Of a stretch of 14,517 bases of DNA, positions 1 to 6,233 are shown piece after piece. This DNA is from Methanoculleus sp. UBA77. GTDB lineage: Archaea > Halobacteriota > Methanomicrobia > Methanomicrobiales > Methanoculleaceae. The DNA lies in the NCBI GenBank assembly GCA_002499455.1, contig DALN01000071.1:9321-23837 (forward strand). Reading direction: 5' to 3'. Both the position numbers and the translations under genes were made by a program. A model generated the notes under the pieces. It did not search any database, had not been told where the DNA came from, and was given only the letters and a program-made list of their open reading frames with translations. Positions within the stretch are counted from its first letter, which is position 1. Every line of letters starts with the position of its first letter.

Positions 1-1454
1 CAGTCCCAGGTCTCCTCGGCGTTGTTCCAGGCGACGGTGCAGGCCATGTGCATGCAGGTCGGGTCCAGCGTGGTGACCCGCCCCTTGCCGTCGCGGTAGA
101 TCGCGACCTTCTGCCCGTCAAACTCGATGACCCGCCCCTCCCGGGCCGGTATCGCCGCGACCTCCCTGTCGAACCTGCCGGCATCGACCTCGATCGCTCC
201 CCCGGCCGACTCCAGGTTCTTCTGCACCCATCCGGGGCGGGCGGGCTGCTCCCGGAACCGTGCAGGTTCGAAAACCTCCGCCCAGGGGTTCGTGCGCCCC
301 CGGATCAGGTCGGTGATGATCATCCCCGCCGCGGTGCCGGCGGCCATCCCCCATTTCCCGAATCCCGTCGCGATATAGACCCGGTCGTGCCCCTCCGCAA
401 GCGGGCCGATATAGGGGACGCGGTCGGCCGTGATGTAGTCCTGCGCCGACCAGCGGTAGTCGACCGACCGGACCGGGTAGACCGACCGGGCATACTGCAC
501 GAGAGCGCGGTAGTGCGCCCGGGTGTCCGTCACCGTCCCGGTGTCGTGCGCCTCACCGGTGACGATGGCGAGTTCGCCCTCCCGGTCGGGCTGCGACCGC
601 CAGGAGTGGACGGGGCCTGCGGCGTTGATGAAGATCCCGTCCGGGAAGGGCTCGCCAAGCCGGATGCCGAGCGCGTAAGAGCGCGACGGGCGCATCCGGG
701 CAAAGTATGCGCCGTGGCGGTCGTAGATGGGATAGTGCGTGGCAAGAACCGCGTAGTCCGAGGTGAGCGAGCCCCGGTCGGTCTTCACCGTGACGCCGTC
801 CTTCTGCTCCTCAAGGCCTGTAGCCCGGGTCGTCTCAAAGACGTAACTCCCCTCTCCGGGGAGGTGCCCCGCAAGCAGCAGGAGGTAGTTTCGCGGGTGG
901 AACTGCGCCTGGTTATCGAGGACCACCGCACCATAAGTTCTACCCGGCAGCGGGACCTCCTCCGTGAATGTTGCCGGGAGACCGAGGCTTCGTGCCGCAT
1001 CCGCCTCTGCCGCGACGGCCTCGCGGGACTCCTCAGAATCCGCGTAGGTGTATGCGGGTTTGCGCGCGAAACTGCACGGGATGTTGTACTCCCGGACGAG
1101 GGACACCACCTTCTCGATCCCTGCCTGGTTTGCGTCTGCATACTGCCGGGCCTTTCTGCTCCCGAACCGGTCGATGAGGTCGGCGTAGATCAGCCGGTGA
1201 AGCGATGTGATCTTCGCCGTCGTGTAGCCGGTGGCACCCGTGACGATCCGGCGGGACTCGATGAGGGCGACCGTCAGCCCTGCCTGCTTCAGCAGAAATG
1301 CCGTGGTGATCCCGGCGATACCGCCCCCGATCACCGTAACGTCCACCCGCCCGTCCCCGTCGAGGGGAGGGAACCCCGTCTCCGGCGAGGTGGCCATCCA
1401 GTATGACTCCGCCCTTCCCGGCAGACCCCTGGTCTGCTCCGGTGCCGTTCCCAT
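1..1454 (-). CDS. FAD-dependent oxidoreductase (DAO fold) with C-terminal Rieske domain, partial
   Basis: Predicted soluble flavoprotein with a fused iron-sulfur domain; substrate unknown. Read on the minus strand the frame is open for 484 codons to the window edge. The FAD-binding GGGIAG lies at residues 43-48, followed by GATGYTTAKITSLH at 73-86, a block typical of the DadA-like plus Rieske family (Bacillus YhfW type). A second FAD-contact region (ATGFGKWGMAAG) comes late in the oxidase domain. Near the cut end, Cys467-x-His469 and a WNNAEETWD stretch form the first half of a Rieske [2Fe-2S] site; the second Cys/His pair lies outside the window. The ATG at 1454 is chosen because the family keeps a short ESYW segment before the Rossmann strand, which the next ATG (1397) would lose. 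No strong ribosome site is visible. It diverges from the glycosyltransferase gene. Family call is firm, reaction is not known. Confidence 0.88.
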   Translation of the reverse strand, partial: MGTAPEQTRGLPGRAESYWMATSPETGFPPLDGDGRVDVTVIGGGIAGITTAFLLKQAGLTVALIESRRIVTGATGYTTAKITSLHRLIYADLIDRFGSRKARQYADANQAGIEKVVSLVREYNIPCSFARKPAYTYADSEESREAVAAEADAARSLGLPATFTEEVPLPGRTYGAVVLDNQAQFHPRNYLLLLAGHLPGEGSYVFETTRATGLEEQKDGVTVKTDRGSLTSDYAVLATHYPIYDRHGAYFARMRPSRSYALGIRLGEPFPDGIFINAAGPVHSWRSQPDREGELAIVTGEAHDTGTVTDTRAHYRALVQYARSVYPVRSVDYRWSAQDYITADRVPYIGPLAEGHDRVYIATGFGKWGMAAGTAAGMIITDLIRGRTNPWAEVFEPARFREQPARPGWVQKNLESAGGAIEVDAGRFDREVAAIPAREGRVIEFDGQKVAIYRDGKGRVTTLDPTCMHMACTVAWNNAEETWD

Positions 1455-1490
1455 CTCTCTTCGCTCCGCCGGAGAGTGCCCCCGGCACCC

Positions 1491-1503
1491 ATATAACGGT
1501 TAT
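1491..1503. promoter_or_regulatory. Divergent promoter region with TATA-like element and 11-bp palindrome
   Basis: On the minus strand TTATAT (1491-1496) sits about 37 nt before the oxidoreductase ATG, right for an archaeal TATA box and a short leader. The perfect palindrome ATAAC-G-GTTAT (1493-1503) overlaps it. On the plus strand the same AT block lies about 35 nt before the ATG at 1533, so it could serve both genes. A second plus-strand AT block (TATGCATAAG, near 1522-1531) would instead fit a start at 1563. Promoter roles are inferred from position. Confidence 0.45.
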
Positions 1504-1532
1504 GCCGGGGGCCGCTGCCGCTATGCATAAGC

Positions 1533-2807
1533 ATGATCGCGAGCATGCAGGAGTCGATCGAGATGGGTGCGATTCATGCGATCGGGGATTACGAACGGTA
1601 CGTCGGAAAGGAGGCCATACGCCGCATCGAGGCGAAGGCCCGGCCGCTCCGCGACCTTCACGTCATGCACATGAACTCCACCTACTACGGGGGCGGGGTC
1701 TCGCAGATCCTTGCCTCCCTGACGCTCCTGATGAACAGCCTCGGCATCCAGACCGGGTGGCGCGTCGTTCACGGGCCGCCGGACTTCTTCAGCGTGACCA
1801 AGAAGTTCCACAACGCCCTCCAGGGGGCGGAGATCAACCTCTCCGACCGGAAGAAGGAGCTCTACGAGCACGTCATCCACGAAAACGCCATACGCAATCA
1901 TCTCGACCACGATCTGGTCTTCGTCCACGACCCGCAGCCGCTTCCCCTGATCACCCATTACCGGAAGAAGAGCCCCTGGGTCTGGCGCTGCCATGTCGAC
2001 CTCACCGTGCCGAACAGAGAGGTCTGGAATTACCTGGTTCCGTTCATCGAGAAGTACGATGCCGTCGTCCTCTCGAGCAGGGACTACCGGCAGAACCTCC
2101 GGACACCGCAGGTCTTCTTCACGCCCGGGATCGACCCCTTCTCCATCGTGAACCAGGAACTCTCCGAATCTGCCATCGATGAGCGCCTCGCGCACTACGG
2201 CATCCCGACCGACCTCCCCCTGGTCGTCCAGATCTCGCGGTTCGATCACTGGAAGGACCCCGAAGGGGTCATCCGGGCATTCCAGATGGCACGGAAACAG
2301 GAGGAGTGCACTCTCGTCCTCGTCGGGAACGTGGCGACCGACGACCCGGAGGGCACGGAGGTCTACCGGTCGCTCCTCGCCCACCGGAACGAGCGGATCA
2401 TCGTGCTGAGCGTCCAGGACGGGGCGCTCGTGAACGCTCTCCAGCGGCGGGCGGCGGTCGTCCTGCAGAAGTCCATCCGCGAAGGGTTCGGGCTGACGGT
2501 ATCGGAGGCGATGTGGAAGGGCGCAGCGGTGATCGGCGGGAACGTCGGGGGTATCCGCTGCCAGATCGATGACGGGGTGAACGGGTACCTGGTCTCCTCC
2601 GTCGACGAGGCGGCGGAGAGGATCGTCCGGCTGCTCCGCGACCCCGATCTCGCGGAACGGATGGGCCGTGCGGCGCAGGAGAAGGTGCGGGAGTGCTTCC
2701 TCTTCACCCGCACCGTCGAGCAGTATCTCGATCTCATCGGCGCGTTCGAACCGGAGTTCCGGTTGACGCGGGATATGGAGTCGTCCTGCCGGTGCTCCCG
2801 GGAATAG
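1533..2807 (+). CDS. treT: GT4 glycosyltransferase, trehalose glycosyltransferring synthase (TreT) type
   Basis: Probably transfers glucose from a nucleotide sugar, in TreT onto glucose to give trehalose, a compatible solute; cytoplasmic. The 424 residues match the roughly 415 of TreT enzymes. N-terminal half: NSTYYGGGVSQIL (48-60), HDPQPLPL (132-139) and WRCHVDLT (151-158), all characteristic of the TreT/trehalose phosphorylase branch. C-terminal half: QISRFDHWKDPEGV (233-246) and the retaining GT4 signature EGFGLTVSE (317-325), which binds the nucleotide sugar. Start is uncertain: ATGs at 1533, 1545 and 1563 are in frame; only the last has a GGAG upstream (1549-1552, 10-nt spacing), and known TreT proteins have N-termini of either length. 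It converges on the secreted-protein gene, with a hairpin between them. The fold and clan are clear; sugar donor and product are inferred from family motifs, and another disaccharide or glycosyl acceptor is possible. Confidence 0.8.
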   Translation: MIASMQESIEMGAIHAIGDYERYVGKEAIRRIEAKARPLRDLHVMHMNSTYYGGGVSQILASLTLLMNSLGIQTGWRVVHGPPDFFSVTKKFHNALQGAEINLSDRKKELYEHVIHENAIRNHLDHDLVFVHDPQPLPLITHYRKKSPWVWRCHVDLTVPNREVWNYLVPFIEKYDAVVLSSRDYRQNLRTPQVFFTPGIDPFSIVNQELSESAIDERLAHYGIPTDLPLVVQISRFDHWKDPEGVIRAFQMARKQEECTLVLVGNVATDDPEGTEVYRSLLAHRNERIIVLSVQDGALVNALQRRAAVVLQKSIREGFGLTVSEAMWKGAAVIGGNVGGIRCQIDDGVNGYLVSSVDEAAERIVRLLRDPDLAERMGRAAQEKVRECFLFTRTVEQYLDLIGAFEPEFRLTRDMESSCRCSRE

Positions 2808-2810
2808 GCG

Positions 2811-2840
2811 GGGCCCGGATGGCAGTCGGCCATCCGGCCC
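2811..2840. terminator. Hairpin between convergent genes, probable bidirectional terminator
   Basis: Arms CCGGATGGC (2815-2823) and GCCATCCGG (2829-2837) pair perfectly around the loop AGTCG; GGG (2811-2813) and CCC (2838-2840) extend the stem to 12 bp with one bulged C. It lies 3 nt after the glycosyltransferase stop and 4 nt beyond the stop of the opposing gene. The plus-strand side continues into a pyrimidine-rich stretch with TTT, fitting termination of the rightward transcript. The role is inferred from structure and place. Confidence 0.5.
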
Positions 2841-2844
2841 TCTC

Positions 2845-3294
2845 TCACTCTTTCAGCCTTCCGTTGTTGTAGTCGTCGAGGTACTCCGCAAGGCTGATGA
2901 ACTGCTTCCGGAGCGGGTCGTTACCCTTTAACTTCCCGATCTCTTCCGGTTTGTAGTCCGCAAAGAGTCCTTCGGCTTCATCGATTATGTCGTACGGCGC
3001 CCAGTTGCCGTTGTACATGTTCAACACGGCCGCGATGTACTGGTGGGCCAGCGTATAGTAGGCGTTGCCGCCTTTCGGCGGCGTATTCAGGAGCGTCAGC
3101 CAGTCCTGGCCGGAGTAGAAGAAGTTATCCTCGTATTTAACGAGACCCTTTGTGTAGTCGGGAGGAACGGGCCAGTCCTCCGGGTGGTTCTTCCAGTAGC
3201 CCTGCGTGTGCGGGTCATACTTCTCCCACGCGGCCGCGGGTGCGGCGCAGATGCAGAGGGCGACGATCAATCCAATAATCAGGTATCTTCGCAC
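2845..3294 (-). CDS. Small secreted protein of the 'QGYWKNH' type, function unknown
   Basis: 149 residues. Residues 1-22 are a clear Sec signal peptide: RR, a hydrophobic core and an APAAA cleavage region before WEK. The mature part opens with HTQGYWKNHPEDWP (about 29-42), a conserved block of a widespread family of secreted bacterial and archaeal proteins, often part of longer surface proteins. Other family-typical parts are LLNTPPKGGNAYYTLAHQYIAA and a D/E-rich C-terminal half. There are no cysteines in the mature chain and no membrane anchor, so release to the outside or loose binding to the S-layer is likely. Translation starts at GTG (3294), fixed by the strong Shine-Dalgarno GAGGTGAT 5 nt upstream. 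No function is known to me for the family. Convergent with the glycosyltransferase gene. Confidence 0.85.
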   Translation of the reverse strand: MRRYLIIGLIVALCICAAPAAAWEKYDPHTQGYWKNHPEDWPVPPDYTKGLVKYEDNFFYSGQDWLTLLNTPPKGGNAYYTLAHQYIAAVLNMYNGNWAPYDIIDEAEGLFADYKPEEIGKLKGNDPLRKQFISLAEYLDDYNNGRLKE

Positions 3295-3762
3295 GTGACA
3301 TCACCTCGTCCGGGTGTCGGTGACATCCCGGCCTTCTGACGGACCGGAGCCCGGGCTCTCCCGGGTTCGGGGCCGTCAAGGATCAGGGCGAGGCTGGCTG
3401 CTCACGCACCTGGCATCTTCGTCTACGGAGCGTCTGCCCCTTCCCCCAACCCGGGCGCGGACTCCTCACGGGATGCCGGCCGAGTCTGGGCTATTTGAAT
3501 ATATATATCTTTCCAGTATGCCGGGCATCTGTGGGGGTTGGATATGATATATAATAGTGTATCAATAATTCTCCGGGCCGACCGCCCCGTGAGAGCCGGC
3601 GCAGGTGGCCGGGCTCCGTCAGGTCAGAAGGCCGGACGCGACGGCGGGGGGCCGGCGCATACCGCAGGTCCGCCCCCGTAATCACTGAAATCCGGCGATA
3701 TCCGGCTGCCGGAAATCCGAGCCTTTTTCTGCGATCGGAGACGATCACTCATTGTGAGTTCC
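3295..3762. other. 468-bp intergenic region: two AT-rich promoter-like blocks and a GC-rich block
   Basis: No convincing gene: the short open frames here lack ribosome sites and recognisable protein character. There are two AT-rich blocks, 3491-3512 (alternating TA) and 3540-3570 (ATATGATATATAATAG), either of which could carry promoters for the leftward secreted-protein gene (leader over 190 nt) or for rightward cofE (leader about 190 nt). Between 3572 and 3720 the DNA is very GC-rich, with GCCGGCGCA twice (3595-3603, 3651-3659), G6 and C5 runs that can pair (3645-3650 with 3673-3677), and a perfect TCCGGC-T-GCCGGA palindrome (3701-3713). A short T5 run (3723-3728 area) precedes cofE. The block could be a structured leader or a small RNA; the sequence alone does not decide. 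Confidence 0.5.
3300..3307 (-). promoter_or_regulatory. Strong Shine-Dalgarno that fixes a GTG start
   Basis: On the minus strand GAGGTGAT, an 8-nt match to the archaeal 16S 3' end complement, ends 5 nt before the GTG at 3294. It supports GTG as the start of the secreted-protein gene. The same strand repeats GATGTCAC (3295-3302 and 3320-3327). Confidence 0.75.
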
Positions 3763-4512
3763 ATGGATATCCAGGTAATCGGGATCAGGGGTCTCCCCCT
3801 GATACATCAGGGCGACGACCTGCCCGCCCTGATCTGCGACCGGGTCACGTTCGAAGACGGGGACATCCTCGTCGTCGCTTCATCGGTCTACTCGAAGGCA
3901 AAGGGTTTCACCCGCGATCTTGCCGCCATCACCCCCGGCGCTGATGCCGTGCGGATTGCGGCAAAGACAAAAGAAGACCCCCGCTTCGTCCAGGCGGTGC
4001 TGGACTCCTCCACCGACATTCTGCTCGAGTACCCGTTCATCCTCTCGGAACTGCCCTCCGGCCACATCGGCGTCCGGGCGGGCGTCGACCACAGCAACGT
4101 CGAAGACGGCCGGATCATCATCCTCCCCCCCGACCCCATGGAGGCCGCCGCGGAGGTCCGGGACGCGGTCCACCGCATCACCGGCAGGGATGTCCGGGTG
4201 ATCATCACCGACACCTGCGGGCGATCGTTCCGGCGCGGCCAGACCGGCATCGCCATCGGCTGGGCGGGGATGACGGCGATCGACGATTACCGGGGCGATA
4301 CCGACCTCTTCGGCCACGTCCTTGAGATCACCGAAGAAGCGGTGGTCGATGAGATCGCGGCGTTCGCGAACTTCGTCATGGGCGAGAGCCACCAGGGTGT
4401 CCCCGCGGTGGTCTTCCGGAACTGCAGGGTCTGGAAGGGCCACGACCAGGTCTACTTCACGCCGGAGCAGGACGTCATCAGGGCCGCCCTGAAGAACTGT
4501 AAAAAGGATTAG
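3763..4512 (+). CDS. cofE: Coenzyme F420:L-glutamate ligase (F420-0 gamma-glutamyl ligase)
   Basis: Adds L-glutamate residues in gamma linkage to F420-0 with GTP, the last steps of coenzyme F420 synthesis; F420 is the hydride carrier of hydrogenotrophic methanogenesis. Cytoplasmic. The 249 residues match the usual length of archaeal CofE. Conserved blocks: PGDD-like HQGDD (15-19), GDILVVASSVYSKAKG (33-48), RAGVDHSNV (105-113) and TDTCGRSFRRGQTG (149-162); Asp109 and Asp150 are the expected metal-binding acids. Start: ATG 3763 has GTGA 5 nt upstream as a modest ribosome site and gives the family N-terminus; an in-frame GTG at 3754 would add three residues. It stands alone, without other cof genes nearby, and its stop overlaps the stop of the opposing Sec61-beta gene. 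Confidence 0.94.
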   Translation: MDIQVIGIRGLPLIHQGDDLPALICDRVTFEDGDILVVASSVYSKAKGFTRDLAAITPGADAVRIAAKTKEDPRFVQAVLDSSTDILLEYPFILSELPSGHIGVRAGVDHSNVEDGRIIILPPDPMEAAAEVRDAVHRITGRDVRVIITDTCGRSFRRGQTGIAIGWAGMTAIDDYRGDTDLFGHVLEITEEAVVDEIAAFANFVMGESHQGVPAVVFRNCRVWKGHDQVYFTPEQDVIRAALKNCKKD

Positions 4513-4667
4513 AAGAGAGCGTTGAGGACAAATACTGCCACGCCGATCACAATGGTCGCGATGATCACGGTCATCGGGCTGATATGGATGGCCCGGTGAT
4601 CCTCGCTGTCATAATAGTTGACCAGGCCGGCAGAGGATACCAGTCTTCCGCCAGATTTTTTCGCCAT
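4509..4667 (-). CDS. secG: Preprotein translocase subunit Sec61-beta (archaeal SecG), 52 aa
   Basis: Small subunit of the SecYE-beta protein channel in the cell membrane. Reading the minus strand from ATG 4667 gives 52 residues: a basic start MAKKSGGRLVSSAGLVNYY, the EDHRAIHISP segment, and one membrane helix from about residue 32 (MTVIIATIVIGVAVFVLNALF), ending at TAA. The SxAGLxxYY motif and the single C-terminal anchor are hallmarks of archaeal Sec61-beta, and the length is normal. GGGAG lies 11 nt before the ATG, and a TATA block lies about 27 nt upstream, so the transcript may be leaderless or nearly so. Its stop codon overlaps the cofE stop. The gene is easily missed because of its size, and a long open frame runs through the same strand region in another phase. 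Confidence 0.93.
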   Translation of the reverse strand: MAKKSGGRLVSSAGLVNYYDSEDHRAIHISPMTVIIATIVIGVAVFVLNALF

Positions 4668-4687
4668 ACAGAAATATTCTCCCTTGC

Positions 4688-4699
4688 GATATATAAAAC
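4688..4699. promoter_or_regulatory. Shared TATA block of the secG / amidohydrolase divergent promoter
   Basis: GATATATAAAAC reads as a TATA box on both strands. Its centre is about 27 nt from the Sec61-beta ATG (4667) and about 20-24 nt from the amidohydrolase ATG (4713). The whole region between the two start codons is 45 bp, leaving almost no room for leaders. No other AT-rich element is present, so one block probably serves both directions. Confidence 0.55.
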
Positions 4700-4712
4700 A
4701 AAGGTCTTTTGA

Positions 4713-5756
4713 ATGCAGGATGGATCATACGTCGTCACCGGCCGGGCGCTCCTCGGTGAAGACCTCAGGGAGGAAGACGTGAGCATCACGGTCTCCGCGG
4801 GCATTATCACCGCGATAGAGCCCTGCTCAGAGAGACCGGACCGGTGGATCGTGCCGGCGTTCTTCAACGCCCATACCCACCTCGGCGACACCGTCGCGAT
4901 GGACCTCCCTGTCCGGGGCAGCCTCGCGGACCTCGTGAAACCCCCGAACGGGCTGAAGCACAGGATCCTTGCGGCAACCCCCCGCGACGAACTGGTCAGG
5001 GGCATGCGCGCAAGCATCGCTGTGATGCTCAGGACCGGGACCGCGGGATTCGCCGACTTCAGGGAAGGCGGTCCCGACGGCGTGGCGGCGCTCCGCGAGG
5101 CGGCCGCCGGGCTTGACTGCCGCCCCGTCATCCTCGGCCGCGGGGGCGGGGAGGCAGTGAGCGACGGGGCCGGGATCAGCAGCGTCCACGACGTGGCGGA
5201 CGCCGAGGAGACCGTCAGGCAGGCACGGGCCGCAGGGAAACTCGTCGCCTTCCACGCCGGGGAGAAGAATCCTGACGATATCGACGAAGCGCTCGCGTTT
5301 GAGCCCGATCTGCTCGTGCATTGCACCCACGCGACGGACGCGCAGCTCCGCCGGATCGTCGATATGGATATTCCCGTTGCGGTCTGCCCGCGGTCGAACT
5401 GGCTGCTCGGTGTTGCCGCGTCCCCTGCCCACCCCCCGATAAACCGCATCCTCGAACTCGGCGGCAGGTTCCTGCTCGGGACGGACAATGTGATGTTTGT
5501 ACAGCCGGATCTCATGCAGGAGATGGCGTTTACCGCAACCGTTTACCGCGCGCCCCCCATCGAGATTCTGCGTGCCGCGATTGCCGGGGCGGCGCTGGCT
5601 AAAAGGAGCGGGTATCTGGAGATCGGGCAGAAAGCCCGTTTTATTGTCATACACCCGGGAAAATCCAATATCTCATTCAGCAGGGATATCCCCTCGACCA
5701 TCGTGAAACGGGTGGATTCATCGGACGTTTGCCAAAATGTTTTAACTCTCCAGTAG
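4713..5756 (+). CDS. Amidohydrolase-superfamily metal hydrolase (deaminase-like), substrate unknown
   Basis: A 347-residue cytoplasmic metalloenzyme of the amidohydrolase superfamily, in the group with chlorohydrolases and cytosine or nucleoside deaminases. The metal site can be followed in order: His54-x-His56 in NAHTHLGDT, His181 in AFHAGE, His203/His206 in VHCTHAT, and Asp258 in LGTDN. The HAGE block and the CPRSNWLLG stretch (225-233) resemble deaminases acting on nucleobase-like rings. The chain is shorter than the usual 400-450 residues of that group; the outer beta-domain halves at both ends are abbreviated. ATG 4713 is the only early start; it has no ribosome site but fits a leaderless transcript from the TATA block upstream. 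It is followed, after a palindrome, by the stress-protein gene. Family firm; reaction not assigned. Confidence 0.85.
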   Translation: MQDGSYVVTGRALLGEDLREEDVSITVSAGIITAIEPCSERPDRWIVPAFFNAHTHLGDTVAMDLPVRGSLADLVKPPNGLKHRILAATPRDELVRGMRASIAVMLRTGTAGFADFREGGPDGVAALREAAAGLDCRPVILGRGGGEAVSDGAGISSVHDVADAEETVRQARAAGKLVAFHAGEKNPDDIDEALAFEPDLLVHCTHATDAQLRRIVDMDIPVAVCPRSNWLLGVAASPAHPPINRILELGGRFLLGTDNVMFVQPDLMQEMAFTATVYRAPPIEILRAAIAGAALAKRSGYLEIGQKARFIVIHPGKSNISFSRDIPSTIVKRVDSSDVCQNVLTLQ

Positions 5757-5760
5757 AAAC

Positions 5761-5777
5761 CAGATAAGAAATATCTG
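5761..5777. promoter_or_regulatory. Inverted repeat over the core promoter of the universal stress protein gene
   Basis: CAGATA (5761-5766) and TATCTG (5772-5777) form a perfect 6-bp inverted repeat around AGAAA. It lies 14-30 nt before the ATG at 5791, exactly where the TATA region should be, so a bound regulator would block transcription. It also follows the amidohydrolase stop by 4 nt and could instead act as a weak hairpin. Function is inferred. Confidence 0.4.
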
Positions 5778-5790
5778 TTCTGTGGTGTGC

Positions 5791-6219
5791 ATGTTCCGTA
5801 AGATTCTTGTTGGTTTAGATGGTTCCGAACCCGCAAACCGGGCTCTGGAGGCGGCCATCAGTGAAGCGGGCGTCTGGAACGCCGAGGTTCACGTCGTTTA
5901 CGTGGTCGAATCCGGGCTCTTTTCATCCCTCCCGATGGATAACACGCTCGAGATCATCTACAGCGTCCTGCAAAAGGAAGGCGAGGAGATCCTTCTTTCC
6001 GCTCGCAAGAAGGCAGAGGCGGCAGGGGTCCCGATTACCACGCATCTCCGGCAGGGGCACGCGGGATCCGAGATCATCGCCCTTGCTGGAGAGCTGGGCG
6101 TCGACCTCATACTGCTCGGCTCCTACGGGAAGAGCGGCGTCGACCGCCTCCTGCTCGGCAGCGTGACCGATTACGTCGTGCAGAACAGCCCCGTCACAAC
6201 AACGGTGGTGAGATCATAG
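5791..6219 (+). CDS. Universal stress protein, UspA family, ATP-binding type
   Basis: A single-domain cytoplasmic Usp of 142 residues, the normal length. It starts with the typical MFRKILVGLDGSEPA and ends with the nucleotide-binding signature G110-x2-G113-x9-G123-S124, so it should bind ATP, as in the MJ0577 type. Usp proteins are usually dimers that change stress tolerance or the activity of partner proteins; the partner here is unknown. Two in-frame GTG codons (5782, 5785) precede ATG 5791, but the family alignment favours the ATG, and GGTG before it may help as a weak ribosome site. The CBS-domain gene begins 14 nt downstream, so the two are probably cotranscribed and may form one adenylate-sensing unit. 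Confidence 0.92.
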   Translation: MFRKILVGLDGSEPANRALEAAISEAGVWNAEVHVVYVVESGLFSSLPMDNTLEIIYSVLQKEGEEILLSARKKAEAAGVPITTHLRQGHAGSEIIALAGELGVDLILLGSYGKSGVDRLLLGSVTDYVVQNSPVTTTVVRS

Positions 6220-6233
6220 CCTCTTCAGGGCAG

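Noticed and set aside
48..1406. 452-codon plus-strand open frame at the left end
   Set aside because: It is antisense to the FAD-Rieske gene, rich in Arg/Pro/Gly with no family motif; the minus frame carries all flavoprotein signatures.
1521..2384. 287-codon minus-strand open frame
   Set aside because: Antisense to the glycosyltransferase; a high-GC mirror frame without recognisable domains.
3491..3748. 85-codon minus-strand open frame in the cofE upstream gap
   Set aside because: Composition is Arg/Pro-rich, it crosses both AT-rich promoter blocks and has no ribosome site.
4571..5515. 314-codon minus-strand open frame overlapping Sec61-beta and the amidohydrolase
   Set aside because: Ser/Arg/Pro-rich mirror frame; the real genes in this stretch have clear family motifs.
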